This document shows, one piece after another, positions 1-6,198 of a stretch of DNA of 9,253 bases. The notes under the pieces were generated by a model. It ran no database searches and was not told the DNA's origin. It saw only the letters and a program-made list of their open reading frames with translations. Both the position numbers and the translations under genes were made by a program. The stretch's first letter is position 1, and every line of letters starts with the position of its first letter. This stretch comes from CAZJJK01 sp964546285 (GTDB lineage: Bacteria > Spirochaetota > Spirochaetia > Treponematales > Breznakiellaceae): the NCBI GenBank assembly GCA_964546285.1, contig CAZJJK010000119.1:1-9253 (forward strand). The letters are read 5' to 3'.

Positions 1-34
1 GCTTGTGTTTTGGGAAAAGTTTCTAAAAAATATT

Positions 35-55
35 TTCAACAGAATTGGCAGCAGT
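35..55 (-). repeat. Intergenic repeat, copy 1, downstream of hisS
   Basis: Read on the minus strand, the direction of hisS transcription, this 21-base stretch contains CCAATTCTGTTGAA and begins 18 bases past the hisS stop codon. It matches 8849-8869 downstream of queA at 20 of 21 positions, again in the sense direction of the preceding gene. Weaker similarity continues for about 13 more bases. The rest of the 1-72 spacer is AT-rich, with no gene and no convincing GC-rich terminator. The match is seen directly; its function is unknown. Confidence 0.6.
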
Positions 56-72
56 ATGTAAAGAAAACGTCC

Positions 73-1380
73 CTAGTTTTTCGCTTTATTTACAAGAGAA
101 ACAAGCCCTTCAAAATTTAGCTTTGTGTAATCGGTTCTAGTCGCTATTTCACGTAAGCGAATATTCTGGAAATTCGAATCATCGTCGGAAAGAATGGCCA
201 CCCATTTTAGGCCGCTTTTCTCAGCTAAAATAAACTGTTGAGTCAATTTTCTCGCTTCGCTAAAAACATCGCAAGCGATACCGACGGCGCGCAGTTTTTC
301 GGCTAGAACCTGGTAGCGCCCCCCCAGCGCTTCATCCTGACAGGCTATGCCGATTAAAGCGAAGCTGGTGGGTCTATTAGACCTATTCAAGTCTTCCAAG
401 GCCGCTATTAGGCGGTCAAGCCCGATAGAAGCCCCGACTCCAGGTAAGCGTTCAGTACTGTATAGGCTTGCTAAGTCATTATAACGACCGCCTGAACACA
501 CAGAACCGATGCCTGGCAAGTCATTGAGAAAGGTTTCAAAAACCACACCGGTGTAATAATCCAGACCGCGAGTTATGGAGGGATCTAGCCGGTAGACATC
601 GGATACACCGGCATCTTCCATAAAACGCCTAAGCGTATAAAGCCTTTCGGTGTCAGGTCCAGCACCGCCTGCGGCGGCGGTCATAGCGCTTAAGGTCGTT
701 TCCCAATCGGCTTTTGGTTCAATGTAATCAAGAATGATATCGGCCTGATCCACGCTTGTAAGCTCCGCCAAAGCTTTCGCGCTTGCTTCTCGGCCTATTT
801 TTGATAGTTTATCCACGGTCCTGAGTATTTCCGTGGATTGAGCTCGTAAGCCCAAGCTATCCAAAAAACGATTGAATAAACCGCGGTGATTAAGCCTTAT
901 AACCACATCGCCAACACCCATCTTCCGCAGGCAATCGCGCATCAAAAGCAATATCTCAAAATCGGCGGCGGCGTTGTCCGCACCAACTATATCGAAATCG
1001 CATTGCATAAATTCCCGGTAACGGCCGCGTTGAGTGTTTTCCCCGCGCCAGACCTTAGCTAAATGATAGCGCTTAAACGGAAGGGATAGTTCTGGTTTAT
1101 GACAAGCCATAAAACGGGCAAAGGGAACTGTTAGGTCAAAACGCAAGGCCACATCGCGGCCGCCGTGATCGGTGAAGCGGTATATTTGTTTTTCCGTTTC
1201 GCCGCCGCCCTTACCAAGAAGAATCTCGGTGTATTCCAGAGCCGGTGTATCAATGGGGACAAAACCAAAATAGCGGCAGCGCGTCTCTATGGTTTCACAA
1301 AGCAGACGCCTTTCAATTTCTAGGCCAGGCGTAAAGTCACGAAAGCCTTTTAAAACGCGGGCTTTGATTAAATCGGCCAT
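73..1380 (-). CDS. hisS: Histidyl-tRNA synthetase (HisRS)
   Basis: Cytoplasmic class II aminoacyl-tRNA synthetase that charges tRNA-His with histidine using ATP. The 435-residue product has the usual family length. Visible signatures are GFRDFTP at 12-18, the ALRFDLTVPFARF block around 78-90, motif 2 (KVWRGENTQRGRYREF, 109-124), the histidine-specific RGLDYYTGVVFE at 271-282, SGGRY at 296-300, and motif 3 GVGASIGLDRL at 314-324. A C-terminal anticodon-binding domain follows from about 340. I chose the ATG at 1380 because GGAG lies six bases upstream and the protein then opens like other HisRS. The longer frame to 1485 needs a TTG start and adds 35 unrelated residues that would cross into coaX. 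The gene diverges from coaX. No key residue appears to be missing. Confidence 0.97.
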   Translation of the reverse strand: MADLIKARVLKGFRDFTPGLEIERRLLCETIETRCRYFGFVPIDTPALEYTEILLGKGGGETEKQIYRFTDHGGRDVALRFDLTVPFARFMACHKPELSLPFKRYHLAKVWRGENTQRGRYREFMQCDFDIVGADNAAADFEILLLMRDCLRKMGVGDVVIRLNHRGLFNRFLDSLGLRAQSTEILRTVDKLSKIGREASAKALAELTSVDQADIILDYIEPKADWETTLSAMTAAAGGAGPDTERLYTLRRFMEDAGVSDVYRLDPSITRGLDYYTGVVFETFLNDLPGIGSVCSGGRYNDLASLYSTERLPGVGASIGLDRLIAALEDLNRSNRPTSFALIGIACQDEALGGRYQVLAEKLRAVGIACDVFSEARKLTQQFILAEKSGLKWVAILSDDDSNFQNIRLREIATRTDYTKLNFEGLVSLVNKAKN

Positions 1381-1393
1381 GAGCTTCTCCATC

Positions 1394-1423
1394 TTGGTAT
1401 AGGGTAGCGTTGCGCGGTATGAT
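1394..1423 (+). promoter_or_regulatory. Candidate sigma-70-type promoter of coaX
   Basis: TTGGTA at 1394-1399 and TATGAT at 1418-1423 are separated by 18 bases, four and five of six consensus positions respectively. Transcription would start near 1430, about 30 bases before the coaX ATG. The element sits in the 79-base divergent spacer and overlaps the hisS leader, so the two genes may compete for polymerase. This is pattern matching only; no clear promoter for hisS was found on the other strand. Confidence 0.4.
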
Positions 1424-1450
1424 GACATGAAAAGGCGATATGGGGCAAGC

Positions 1451-1455
1451 GGAGG
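1451..1455 (+). promoter_or_regulatory. Ribosome binding site that fixes the coaX start
   Basis: A perfect GGAGG lies four bases before the ATG at 1460. It decides for that start over an in-frame ATG at 1427, which has no comparable site and would put 11 atypical residues before the conserved N-terminal phosphate-binding motif. Confidence 0.8.
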
Positions 1456-1459
1456 TTTT

Positions 1460-2227
1460 ATGTTGTTTACTATTGATGTCGGCAATTCAAATATTGTGGC
1501 CGGAATATGGCGAAAAGGAATTTTGGAGCGAAGCTGGCGTATTCATACGGTCGCCGAAAAAACGAAAGACGAGTATACGATAATTTTCCGTTCCTTATTC
1601 CAAGATGCCTCTCTTGACCCAAGGGGAGTTAGGCAAATCTGTTTATCATCGGTTGTTCCTTCTTTGACCAGCGCTATAGCCGATACTGCGGGTCAACTCT
1701 GCGACCGTAAAGTTATGATTGTCGGTCCCAATATTTATGAGCGACTGCCAATTACGGTTGTTAATCCTTATGAGGTGGGCGCTGATTTAGTAGCGGACGC
1801 CATGGCGGCCTACGATCTCTGTCAAGGAGCCTGCGTTATCGTGGATTTCGGAACCGCTTTAACATTTACTATCGTTGACGGGAAGGGGGTAATGACTGGT
1901 GTCGCCATCGCGCCTGGTTTAATGACCGCGGTCAACGCTCTATCGCGAGATACCGCTCAGCTACCGTTTGTTCGCTTGGAGGCGCCTCCAGAACCCTTTG
2001 GCCGCAATACCGTCCACGCTATTCAAGCCGGTGTTATTTATGGTTATACCGGTCTTGTGGAATATATGGTAAAGCGGATAAAGGAAACGATAGCCCTAGA
2101 TATTAAAGTGGTCGCCACGGGCGGCTTGTGCGGGGTATTGTCGCCCCTAACCAAGGTATTTGATCATATTGATCCAGATTTAACGCTACGCGGCTTAAGG
2201 TTAATAGCCGAACGAATTAGCGTTTAG
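1460..2227 (+). CDS. coaX: Type III pantothenate kinase (CoaX)
   Basis: Phosphorylates pantothenate to 4'-phosphopantothenate, the first committed step of coenzyme A synthesis. It belongs to the acetate/sugar kinase-Hsc70-actin (ASKHA) fold. At 255 residues it has the usual CoaX length. Visible motifs are the first phosphate loop TIDVGNSN at 4-11, GADLVADA at 107-114 with the probable catalytic base Asp109, the second phosphate motif VDFGTALTF at 128-136, GVAIAPGL at 147-154, and the adenosine-side ATGGL at 219-223. From family knowledge, CoaX is insensitive to CoA feedback and needs a monovalent cation. It diverges from hisS and converges on the PilZ-like gene, sharing stop-codon bases with it, so it is probably transcribed alone. 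Confidence 0.96.
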   Translation: MLFTIDVGNSNIVAGIWRKGILERSWRIHTVAEKTKDEYTIIFRSLFQDASLDPRGVRQICLSSVVPSLTSAIADTAGQLCDRKVMIVGPNIYERLPITVVNPYEVGADLVADAMAAYDLCQGACVIVDFGTALTFTIVDGKGVMTGVAIAPGLMTAVNALSRDTAQLPFVRLEAPPEPFGRNTVHAIQAGVIYGYTGLVEYMVKRIKETIALDIKVVATGGLCGVLSPLTKVFDHIDPDLTLRGLRLIAERISV

Positions 2228-3018
2228 GGTTTTACCTCGCCGTTAACGCTGACCCAATAATCATCTAAAATTTCAGTAAATTCCGGATTGAAGGCTATTT
2301 GACAGCGCGTTTTTACTATGCCATTGGATAAACGTTCCACGGCGAGAATTTTGCCGTTAGCTCTGACTCTGTATTTACGAAAGTACAGTTGGATGACAAC
2401 TTCGGTGCCAGCGGGCCGAGCTGGCGCCGCAGCGCCTTCCAATATTTGTATTTCTCTAGAACTTAGCGTAAACAGTTGAAATCGTTTGTTGCCGCTGGAG
2501 TCTTGGATCATGGCGTATTGGTTGTATCCCATTTTTTGGGCAATTTCTGGAGTAACCCTAATAATATTGTCAGCATATAACTCATAAAGGCTACGTAATT
2601 GTTGTTGCCCATCAAGGTAGTCTCCCAGAATCTCAACCAAGTTTTCCGGCGCCGCTCTAAAATCGATAGTGAAAATACCAACATTATCACGGTTAGTCAT
2701 AGCCACCAAACTTCTTAAGGAGGCTCTAACAAAGATCTTAAGCGGTCCGGCTTTTCTCGGTTCAATGAATTCAAGGGATAAACCGACAACCCCGTTACGA
2801 TAGCGTTGAAAAAAAACAAGCTCTTGTTTAGATAAGGAGGCGATAAACTCCGCTTGTTTTAGTCCAAGAACATAGGGTGCACAGAGCAACATATATTCAT
2901 CGATCTTCAATATACAATGAGTTGTATCTATACCCAATTTAGAGAGAGCATATTGATTGCAAATAACTCGCTCATCGGCAAAACGTTGTAAGTAGGCGGA
3001 AATGGTATTGGTGACCAT
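2224..3018 (-). CDS. PilZ-like (PilZN3-type) protein of spirochaete character, degenerate motif
   Basis: A 264-residue soluble protein with no signal peptide or membrane segment. Its layout resembles, from memory, treponemal PilZ-domain proteins: an N-terminal xxYLQRFxD segment, a central PENLVEILGDYLD block at 124-136, and a C-terminal beta-rich half from about 150. PilZ domains usually bind cyclic di-GMP through an arginine pair and a D/NxSxxG motif. The equivalent stretch here, KRFQLFTLSSREIQIL at 178-193, keeps the serine but lacks the leading acidic or amide residue and the glycine, so nucleotide binding is doubtful. The start at 3018 has AAGGAG 11 bases upstream, next to the neuB stop, so the pair is probably co-transcribed. 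The family call is an inference from layout; a role in c-di-GMP-linked motility or surface regulation is unproven. Confidence 0.55.
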   Translation of the reverse strand: MVTNTISAYLQRFADERVICNQYALSKLGIDTTHCILKIDEYMLLCAPYVLGLKQAEFIASLSKQELVFFQRYRNGVVGLSLEFIEPRKAGPLKIFVRASLRSLVAMTNRDNVGIFTIDFRAAPENLVEILGDYLDGQQQLRSLYELYADNIIRVTPEIAQKMGYNQYAMIQDSSGNKRFQLFTLSSREIQILEGAAAPARPAGTEVVIQLYFRKYRVRANGKILAVERLSNGIVKTRCQIAFNPEFTEILDDYWVSVNGEVKP

Positions 3019-3029
3019 CCTATTTTTGG

Positions 3030-3035
3030 CTCCTT
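3030..3035 (-). promoter_or_regulatory. Ribosome binding site of the PilZ-like gene
   Basis: AAGGAG on the minus strand lies directly after the neuB stop codon (TAG, 3038-3036) and 11 bases before the ATG at 3018. The spacing is rather long, but no better start is near. Its position supports translation of both genes from one message. Confidence 0.6.
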
Positions 3036-4157
3036 CTAAACATCCTCAAACCGAACCCCCTCGCCAGCCGGAATATCATAACGCGCCCTTCTTCCGATTA
3101 TAAGACGGAGCCAGTCTGGCGGTAAACCCGGACGGAGCGTTTTTTCTGTCCGCAACACCCTTACCGCGTCCTCAGCGATCATTTCTCCCTTGGCAATATC
3201 TTTTAGGGCATGGATTGAACGATTGGTTCGGCCATAATTGTCCCTTTCCGATGAAGCCAAGCGCTTTACTCCATCACCCAATACCGCGTCGACTCGTCCG
3301 GAACCATAGCTATCCTCGATCCAGTCACAAATATTTTCCGCCGTCATTGACTGAGCTTCTCGTATCCCTTCAACCATTCGCGAAAAGGTCTTGGGAGGAA
3401 GGGCTATGGGGTCATCTAAACCACCGTCAGCCTTAGACAGGCAAAAGTGTTTTTCCACAACGCAGGCGCCTCGGCTCACAGCCAGGATCGGTACCAGAAG
3501 AGGATCGGCGCTATGATCGCTTATACCGACTGGTCGGCCAAAGACTAACCTTAGATTAGCGACTAATGAAATATTATACTCTTCCTCAGGCGCTGGATAG
3601 GAGGTAACGCAGTGAAGCAGACAGAGAGGAAGCTTGGTATAATAATCCAAAGCCCGTTCAATATCGCCCAAACGAGAGACTCCGGTGGAAAGGATTATCG
3701 GTAAACCATAAGAAGCCGTTTCCACAAGCAATTCATAGTGATTAAGCTCAGGCGACGCTATTTTAAGCGCGGCGGGTTTTAGGCTCCATAATTCACTAGC
3801 GCTTTTATGCCCAAATGGGGAACAAAGGAAAAGTCGTCGCTGTTTTTCCACTTCCGCTTTTAGCTCCGCTAAAAAGGAGAGAGAACGCTCAAGACGCTTG
3901 AAACTTTCATAAAGCTTAGTATTCCCACCAGGCAAAGAAACATAGCCTGATGCGGGATGAAGTATTTCATCAGCGTAAAAATGTTGGAATTTTATCGCGT
4001 CCGCGCCGCTTTCCGCCGCCGCCTGTATTAATTCCCTGGCTTTATGCGGATCACCGCCATGGGATGTCCCTAACTCAGCGACAATTAGAACTTTAGAGCG
4101 ATCGTATTGGGTTTCCCCGATATTAAAAGGCGCTTCTTTATTTGTTTCTCTTATCAT
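3036..4157 (-). CDS. neuB: NeuB-family sialic/nonulosonic acid synthase with SAF domain
   Basis: Condenses phosphoenolpyruvate with an N-acetylated amino sugar (ManNAc or a related hexose) to form a nine-carbon acid. The TIM barrel occupies about 20-280: VAELGTSHGG at 26-35, AIKFQHF at 54-60, LKIASPELNH at 131-140, LHCVTSYP at 181-188, GISDH at 211-215 and VEKHF at 234-238. His215 and His237 are the likely metal ligands. A C-terminal antifreeze-like SAF domain runs from about 308 to 373 and carries GRTNRSIHALKDI, whose arginine reaches the substrate in this family. Where NeuB usually has GPDH, this protein has GLDDP (246-250), so the exact substrate is uncertain. I prefer the ATG at 4157 (373 residues), with AAGGATGG about 13 bases upstream. 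A TTG at 4187 would add ten residues but has no ribosome site. No other sialic-pathway gene is in the window. Confidence 0.88.
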   Translation of the reverse strand: MIRETNKEAPFNIGETQYDRSKVLIVAELGTSHGGDPHKARELIQAAAESGADAIKFQHFYADEILHPASGYVSLPGGNTKLYESFKRLERSLSFLAELKAEVEKQRRLFLCSPFGHKSASELWSLKPAALKIASPELNHYELLVETASYGLPIILSTGVSRLGDIERALDYYTKLPLCLLHCVTSYPAPEEEYNISLVANLRLVFGRPVGISDHSADPLLVPILAVSRGACVVEKHFCLSKADGGLDDPIALPPKTFSRMVEGIREAQSMTAENICDWIEDSYGSGRVDAVLGDGVKRLASSERDNYGRTNRSIHALKDIAKGEMIAEDAVRVLRTEKTLRPGLPPDWLRLIIGRRARYDIPAGEGVRFEDV

Positions 4158-4200
4158 TAATGAAATATTCCCATCCTTAGCCCTCAAATGTCAATGAGAC

Positions 4201-4229
4201 TCGACAAGCTATTAGCCTTGCGCTATAGT
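4201..4229 (+). promoter_or_regulatory. Promoter of the small CxxC-protein gene
   Basis: TCGACA at 4201-4206 and TATAGT at 4224-4229, five of six consensus matches each, are separated by the ideal 17 bases. The predicted start is near 4236, giving a leader of about 28 bases with AAGGAG at 4252-4257, six bases before the ATG. It lies in the divergent spacer facing away from neuB. Confidence 0.6.
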
Positions 4230-4263
4230 AAGCTGAGACTGAACGTTACCCAAGGAGCCTGTC

Positions 4264-4488
4264 ATGAAGACCTTAACGTGCGATGTCTGCAAGAAAGCCA
4301 TCCATGCCCCGTTAAAGGATCGGAACTACTTTCATATTGAACACCGCGACCTCTGTGAAGCGTGTAAGGATAAATTGGAAGTGTCCATTAAGGCGACGAT
4401 GCGCAAAAAACACCCATTTAATTACGCTTGGTATGAACGTTTGATGATGGATACTATCGAAACCGCCATTAAGAAGAACACGTTCTAG
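4264..4488 (+). CDS. Small protein with two CxxC knuckles, function unknown
   Basis: A 74-residue protein whose first half has the pattern CDVC (Cys6, Cys9) then CEAC (Cys31, Cys34), a spacing typical of a single zinc ribbon or treble-clef-like site. The second half is basic with aromatic residues (KKHPFNYAWYERL) and predicts as helical; there is no signal peptide or membrane segment. The coding call is firm: it has a near-consensus promoter, a clean AAGGAG site and a terminator hairpin starting directly after the stop codon, making it a one-gene transcript. I do not recognise a named family. A zinc-binding adaptor or nucleic-acid-binding role is a guess from the cysteines and basic charge alone. 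I have a weak memory of similar short proteins in treponemes, which I could not check. Confidence 0.8.
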   Translation: MKTLTCDVCKKAIHAPLKDRNYFHIEHRDLCEACKDKLEVSIKATMRKKHPFNYAWYERLMMDTIETAIKKNTF

Positions 4489-4526
4489 CTTAACGCCTTT
4501 TAGATAAACGGCGTTAAGAACGGTTT
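4489..4526 (+). terminator. Rho-independent terminator-like hairpin after the small gene
   Basis: CTTAACGCC (4489-4497) and GGCGTTAAG (4510-4518) form a perfect nine-base-pair stem with a 12-base loop. An outer CGTT/AACG pairing is possible across a short bulge. The run TTTTC follows at 4523-4527, so the U-tract is short and slightly displaced. The stem begins directly at the end of the stop codon of the small gene. Confidence 0.6.
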
Positions 4527-4613
4527 TCTCCCAAAGTGGCCCAAGTTCGATATTATTCTCAAAACGGGTGCTTTTACCTTAGCGAAATAGTACGCGAAAT
4601 GTAATGATAACGC

Positions 4614-4641
4614 ACGTTTTGACACGGTTGACAACGTTTTG
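4614..4641 (+). repeat. Paired ACGTTTTG boxes around the yebC -35 region
   Basis: ACGTTTTG occurs at 4614-4621 and again at 4634-4641, exactly 20 bases apart, about two helical turns. TTGACA is also doubled, at 4619-4624 and 4628-4633. ACGTT at 4614-4618 and AACGT at 4633-4637 form a small inverted pair as well. The arrangement resembles an operator for a dimeric regulator, but no regulator can be named. Confidence 0.4.
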
Positions 4642-4657
4642 CCTGAAATGGTATTAC
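4628..4657 (+). promoter_or_regulatory. Promoter of the yebC-ruvC operon
   Basis: A consensus TTGACA at 4628-4633 and TATTAC at 4652-4657 (four of six) are 18 bases apart, giving a start near 4665 and a leader of about 25 bases. This is the strongest -35 box in the window. A second TTGACA nine bases upstream has no suitable -10 partner. The 4489-4689 spacer otherwise holds the upstream terminator and no reading frame. Confidence 0.6.
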
Positions 4658-4678
4658 TGTTGCCAGTTCAGCAGGGAT

Positions 4679-4684
4679 AAGGAG
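4679..4684 (+). promoter_or_regulatory. Ribosome binding site of yebC
   Basis: AAGGAG lies five bases before the ATG at 4690. This start gives the invariant MSGHSKW N-terminus of the family, so the two lines of evidence agree. Confidence 0.8.
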
Positions 4685-4689
4685 ATAGG

Positions 4690-5430
4690 ATGTCCGGTCA
4701 TAGTAAATGGGCGACCATAAAACACAAGAAGGGTGCCGCTGACGCGAAACGTGGTCAGATGTTCACCAAATTAATCAAAGAGATTTCTATCGCGGCCCGC
4801 ATGGGCGGCGGCGACCAGGAAGCGAACCCCAGGCTTCGAACCGCCGTTCTTAAAGCGAAAGCCGCGAATATGCCAAAAGATAATGTTGAGCGAGCTATTA
4901 AAAAGGGTACCGGCGAGTTGGAAGGCGTTAGTTATGAAGAATTGACGTATGAAGCCTATGCTCCCGGCGGCGTCGCTATTCTTATAGAAGTGCTTACCGA
5001 TAATAAAAACCGCGCGGCGGCGGATGTTCGTAATATCTTAACCCGTTCTGGCGGTTCTTTGGCTACGGCCGGTTCTGTCTCGCGTCTGTTTAAACGGAAG
5101 GGTATTATTACTTTTGACGCTGAAAAATATACTGAGGACCAGATTATGGAAGCCGCTTTGGAAGGCGGCGCGGAGGATGTTCAAACCTCTGATGGAATGA
5201 TAGAGGTAAGCACCGCTCCCGATGATTTTGAGGCCGTTCTCAATGCGCTTAACGCTAATGAGTATGAATCCATGAGTGCCGAGATCAGCATGATTCCCGA
5301 TGTAGAGGTTCCGCTGGATAATGACGCTGTTGGAAAGGTTCTCCGTCTTGTTGAAAAGCTTGAGGAGAACGACGATGTCCAGAATGTTTACACTAATCTG
5401 GAGATTCCTGAAGATTACGAAGAGTCCTAA
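4690..5430 (+). CDS. yebC: YebC/TACO1-family translation or transcription factor
   Basis: Cytoplasmic YebC/PmpR/TACO1 protein of 246 residues, the standard length. The N-terminus MSGHSKWATIKHKKGAADAK is the hallmark of the family, followed by IKEISIAAR and NPRLRTAVLKAKAANMPKDN. The three-domain fold continues with the EAYAPGGVAILIEVLTDNKN strand region at about 95-114 and an acidic C-terminus. Members have been described as DNA-binding regulators and, more recently, as factors that help ribosomes through proline-rich stretches; the sequence cannot say which applies here. It is the first gene of the group running towards ruvC, with its own promoter and a strong ribosome site. Placement before ruvC is common in bacteria. 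Confidence 0.97.
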   Translation: MSGHSKWATIKHKKGAADAKRGQMFTKLIKEISIAARMGGGDQEANPRLRTAVLKAKAANMPKDNVERAIKKGTGELEGVSYEELTYEAYAPGGVAILIEVLTDNKNRAAADVRNILTRSGGSLATAGSVSRLFKRKGIITFDAEKYTEDQIMEAALEGGAEDVQTSDGMIEVSTAPDDFEAVLNALNANEYESMSAEISMIPDVEVPLDNDAVGKVLRLVEKLEENDDVQNVYTNLEIPEDYEES

Positions 5431-5432
5431 AT

Positions 5433-5951
5433 ATGACAGCCGCGGGTAGCGGGGCGCGCCGTATAATCGGCATAGATCCTGGCTTGGCCGCGGCCGGATG
5501 GGGCATTATAGATGTTTTGCCTGGACGTATGCTTTATGTGGCTCATGGCGATATAAAAACTAAAGCCGATATACCTAGATCTGAACGTTTACTTTCTATA
5601 CATCAAGAAATAACGAGCGTGATTGAAAAATACAAACCGACTGAAGCTGGTATGGAAACTCTTTATTTCGCTAAAAATATTACAAGCGCGCTTCCTGTAG
5701 CTGAAGCCAGGGGAGTGTTTTCCCTGGCTTTGGCGGAACATTCTATTTCCGTTATGGAATATAGTCCGAAGGCGATTAAGCAGTCGGTTGTTGGTAGAGG
5801 CGCCGCGGATAAAGCGCAGGTTCAAGAACTAGTGCGTTTAATTTTAGGTTTGGTTATGGTCCCTAAACCAAATCACGCGGCGGACGCTCTGGGTGCCGCT
5901 ATATGTAGAGCCCATGACCTAACGGGAATGATCGCCTTTTCTCCTGTATAG
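5433..5951 (+). CDS. ruvC: Holliday-junction resolvase RuvC
   Basis: Dimeric endonuclease that cuts four-way DNA junctions symmetrically after RuvAB branch migration. The 172 residues cover the whole RNase H-like fold. Catalytic positions are Asp15 in IGIDPG, Glu75 in GMETLYF, and His148 and Asp151 in NHAADAL. Histidine at the third position is the Thermus-type variant of the E. coli aspartate and does not mean loss of activity. YSPKAIKQSVVGRGAADKAQV (110-130) is the conserved DNA-binding segment. The gene starts two bases after the yebC stop and has only a weak AGAG-like site, so translation is probably coupled to yebC. The first ten residues are variable, and no alternative ATG lies before IGIDPG. 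A gap of 247 bases separates it from ruvA. Confidence 0.96.
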   Translation: MTAAGSGARRIIGIDPGLAAAGWGIIDVLPGRMLYVAHGDIKTKADIPRSERLLSIHQEITSVIEKYKPTEAGMETLYFAKNITSALPVAEARGVFSLALAEHSISVMEYSPKAIKQSVVGRGAADKAQVQELVRLILGLVMVPKPNHAADALGAAICRAHDLTGMIAFSPV

Positions 5952-6057
5952 GCGTCATGTGGCGGAATACAAGGGTAAGAGCTAGAATATAAACAGACGA
6001 TTTAAAAAGTCAGAGTCTTTTGAAATTCTGCAGCAACGGCAAGTGTAGTCTTATCAC

Positions 6058-6081
6058 AATTATATATAATATATATATATA
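6058..6081. repeat. TA-dinucleotide tract
   Basis: Twenty-four consecutive A/T bases, largely alternating TATATA with one AA interruption, include TATAAT at 6065-6070. The tract would melt easily and could act as a -10 region or a slippage-prone microsatellite, but no -35 box lies at the right distance. Confidence 0.6.
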
Positions 6082-6162
6082 CAAATTTTTAAGATGGAAC
6101 AGCGAGTGTTTCTCATAAAAGCGAATATCATTTGCGAGAAGCTTGAAAGCTTGTCTTAAGCC

Positions 6163-6192
6163 TTGCGCCGGACTTAGCCCTCCGGGTATAGT
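6163..6192 (+). promoter_or_regulatory. Possible ruvA promoter close to the start codon
   Basis: TATAGT at 6187-6192 is identical to the proposed -10 of the small CxxC gene. TTGCGC at 6163-6168, 18 bases upstream, matches only three of six -35 positions. If used, transcription would begin at or next to the ruvA ATG at 6199, giving a nearly leaderless message. That would fit the absence of a Shine-Dalgarno sequence. Speculative. Confidence 0.3.
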
Positions 6193-6198
6193 CGGGCC

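Larger units (their letters stand above)
5952..6198 (+). other. AT-rich spacer between ruvC and ruvA, no gene seen
   Basis: No credible reading frame or RNA gene is visible in these 247 bases. The stretch holds a weak hairpin AAAAG/CTTTT (6005-6021) that could slow polymerase and a poor promoter-like pair TTGAAA (6020-6025) with TGTAGT (6044-6049). It also has an A/T-only run (6058-6081), a short AAGCT/AGCTT stem (6140-6153) and a GC-rich segment just before ruvA. It splits the ruv genes into two probable transcription units. Confidence 0.6.

Noticed and set aside
1427..1459. Upstream ATG for coaX
   Set aside because: The ATG at 1460 follows GGAGG directly and gives the conserved TIDVGNSN opening; the longer form has no site of its own.
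1381..1485. N-terminal extension of hisS from a TTG at 1485
   Set aside because: It adds 35 residues unlike HisRS and would overlap the coaX start; the ATG at 1380 has a good ribosome site and the standard N-terminus.
2508..2690. Overlapping 60-codon minus-strand frame inside the PilZ-like gene
   Set aside because: It lies wholly within a better-supported gene, resembles no family and has no clear ribosome site.
3215..3436. 73-codon plus-strand frame inside neuB
   Set aside because: Antisense reading of a conserved enzyme gene, with no independent support.
4158..4187. TTG start adding ten residues to NeuB
   Set aside because: No ribosome site precedes it, and the ATG at 4157 already leaves a sufficient leader before the first barrel strand.
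5874..5885. Apparent loss of a catalytic aspartate in RuvC (His148)
   Set aside because: A histidine at this position is the normal arrangement in Thermus-type RuvC, so the active site is complete.
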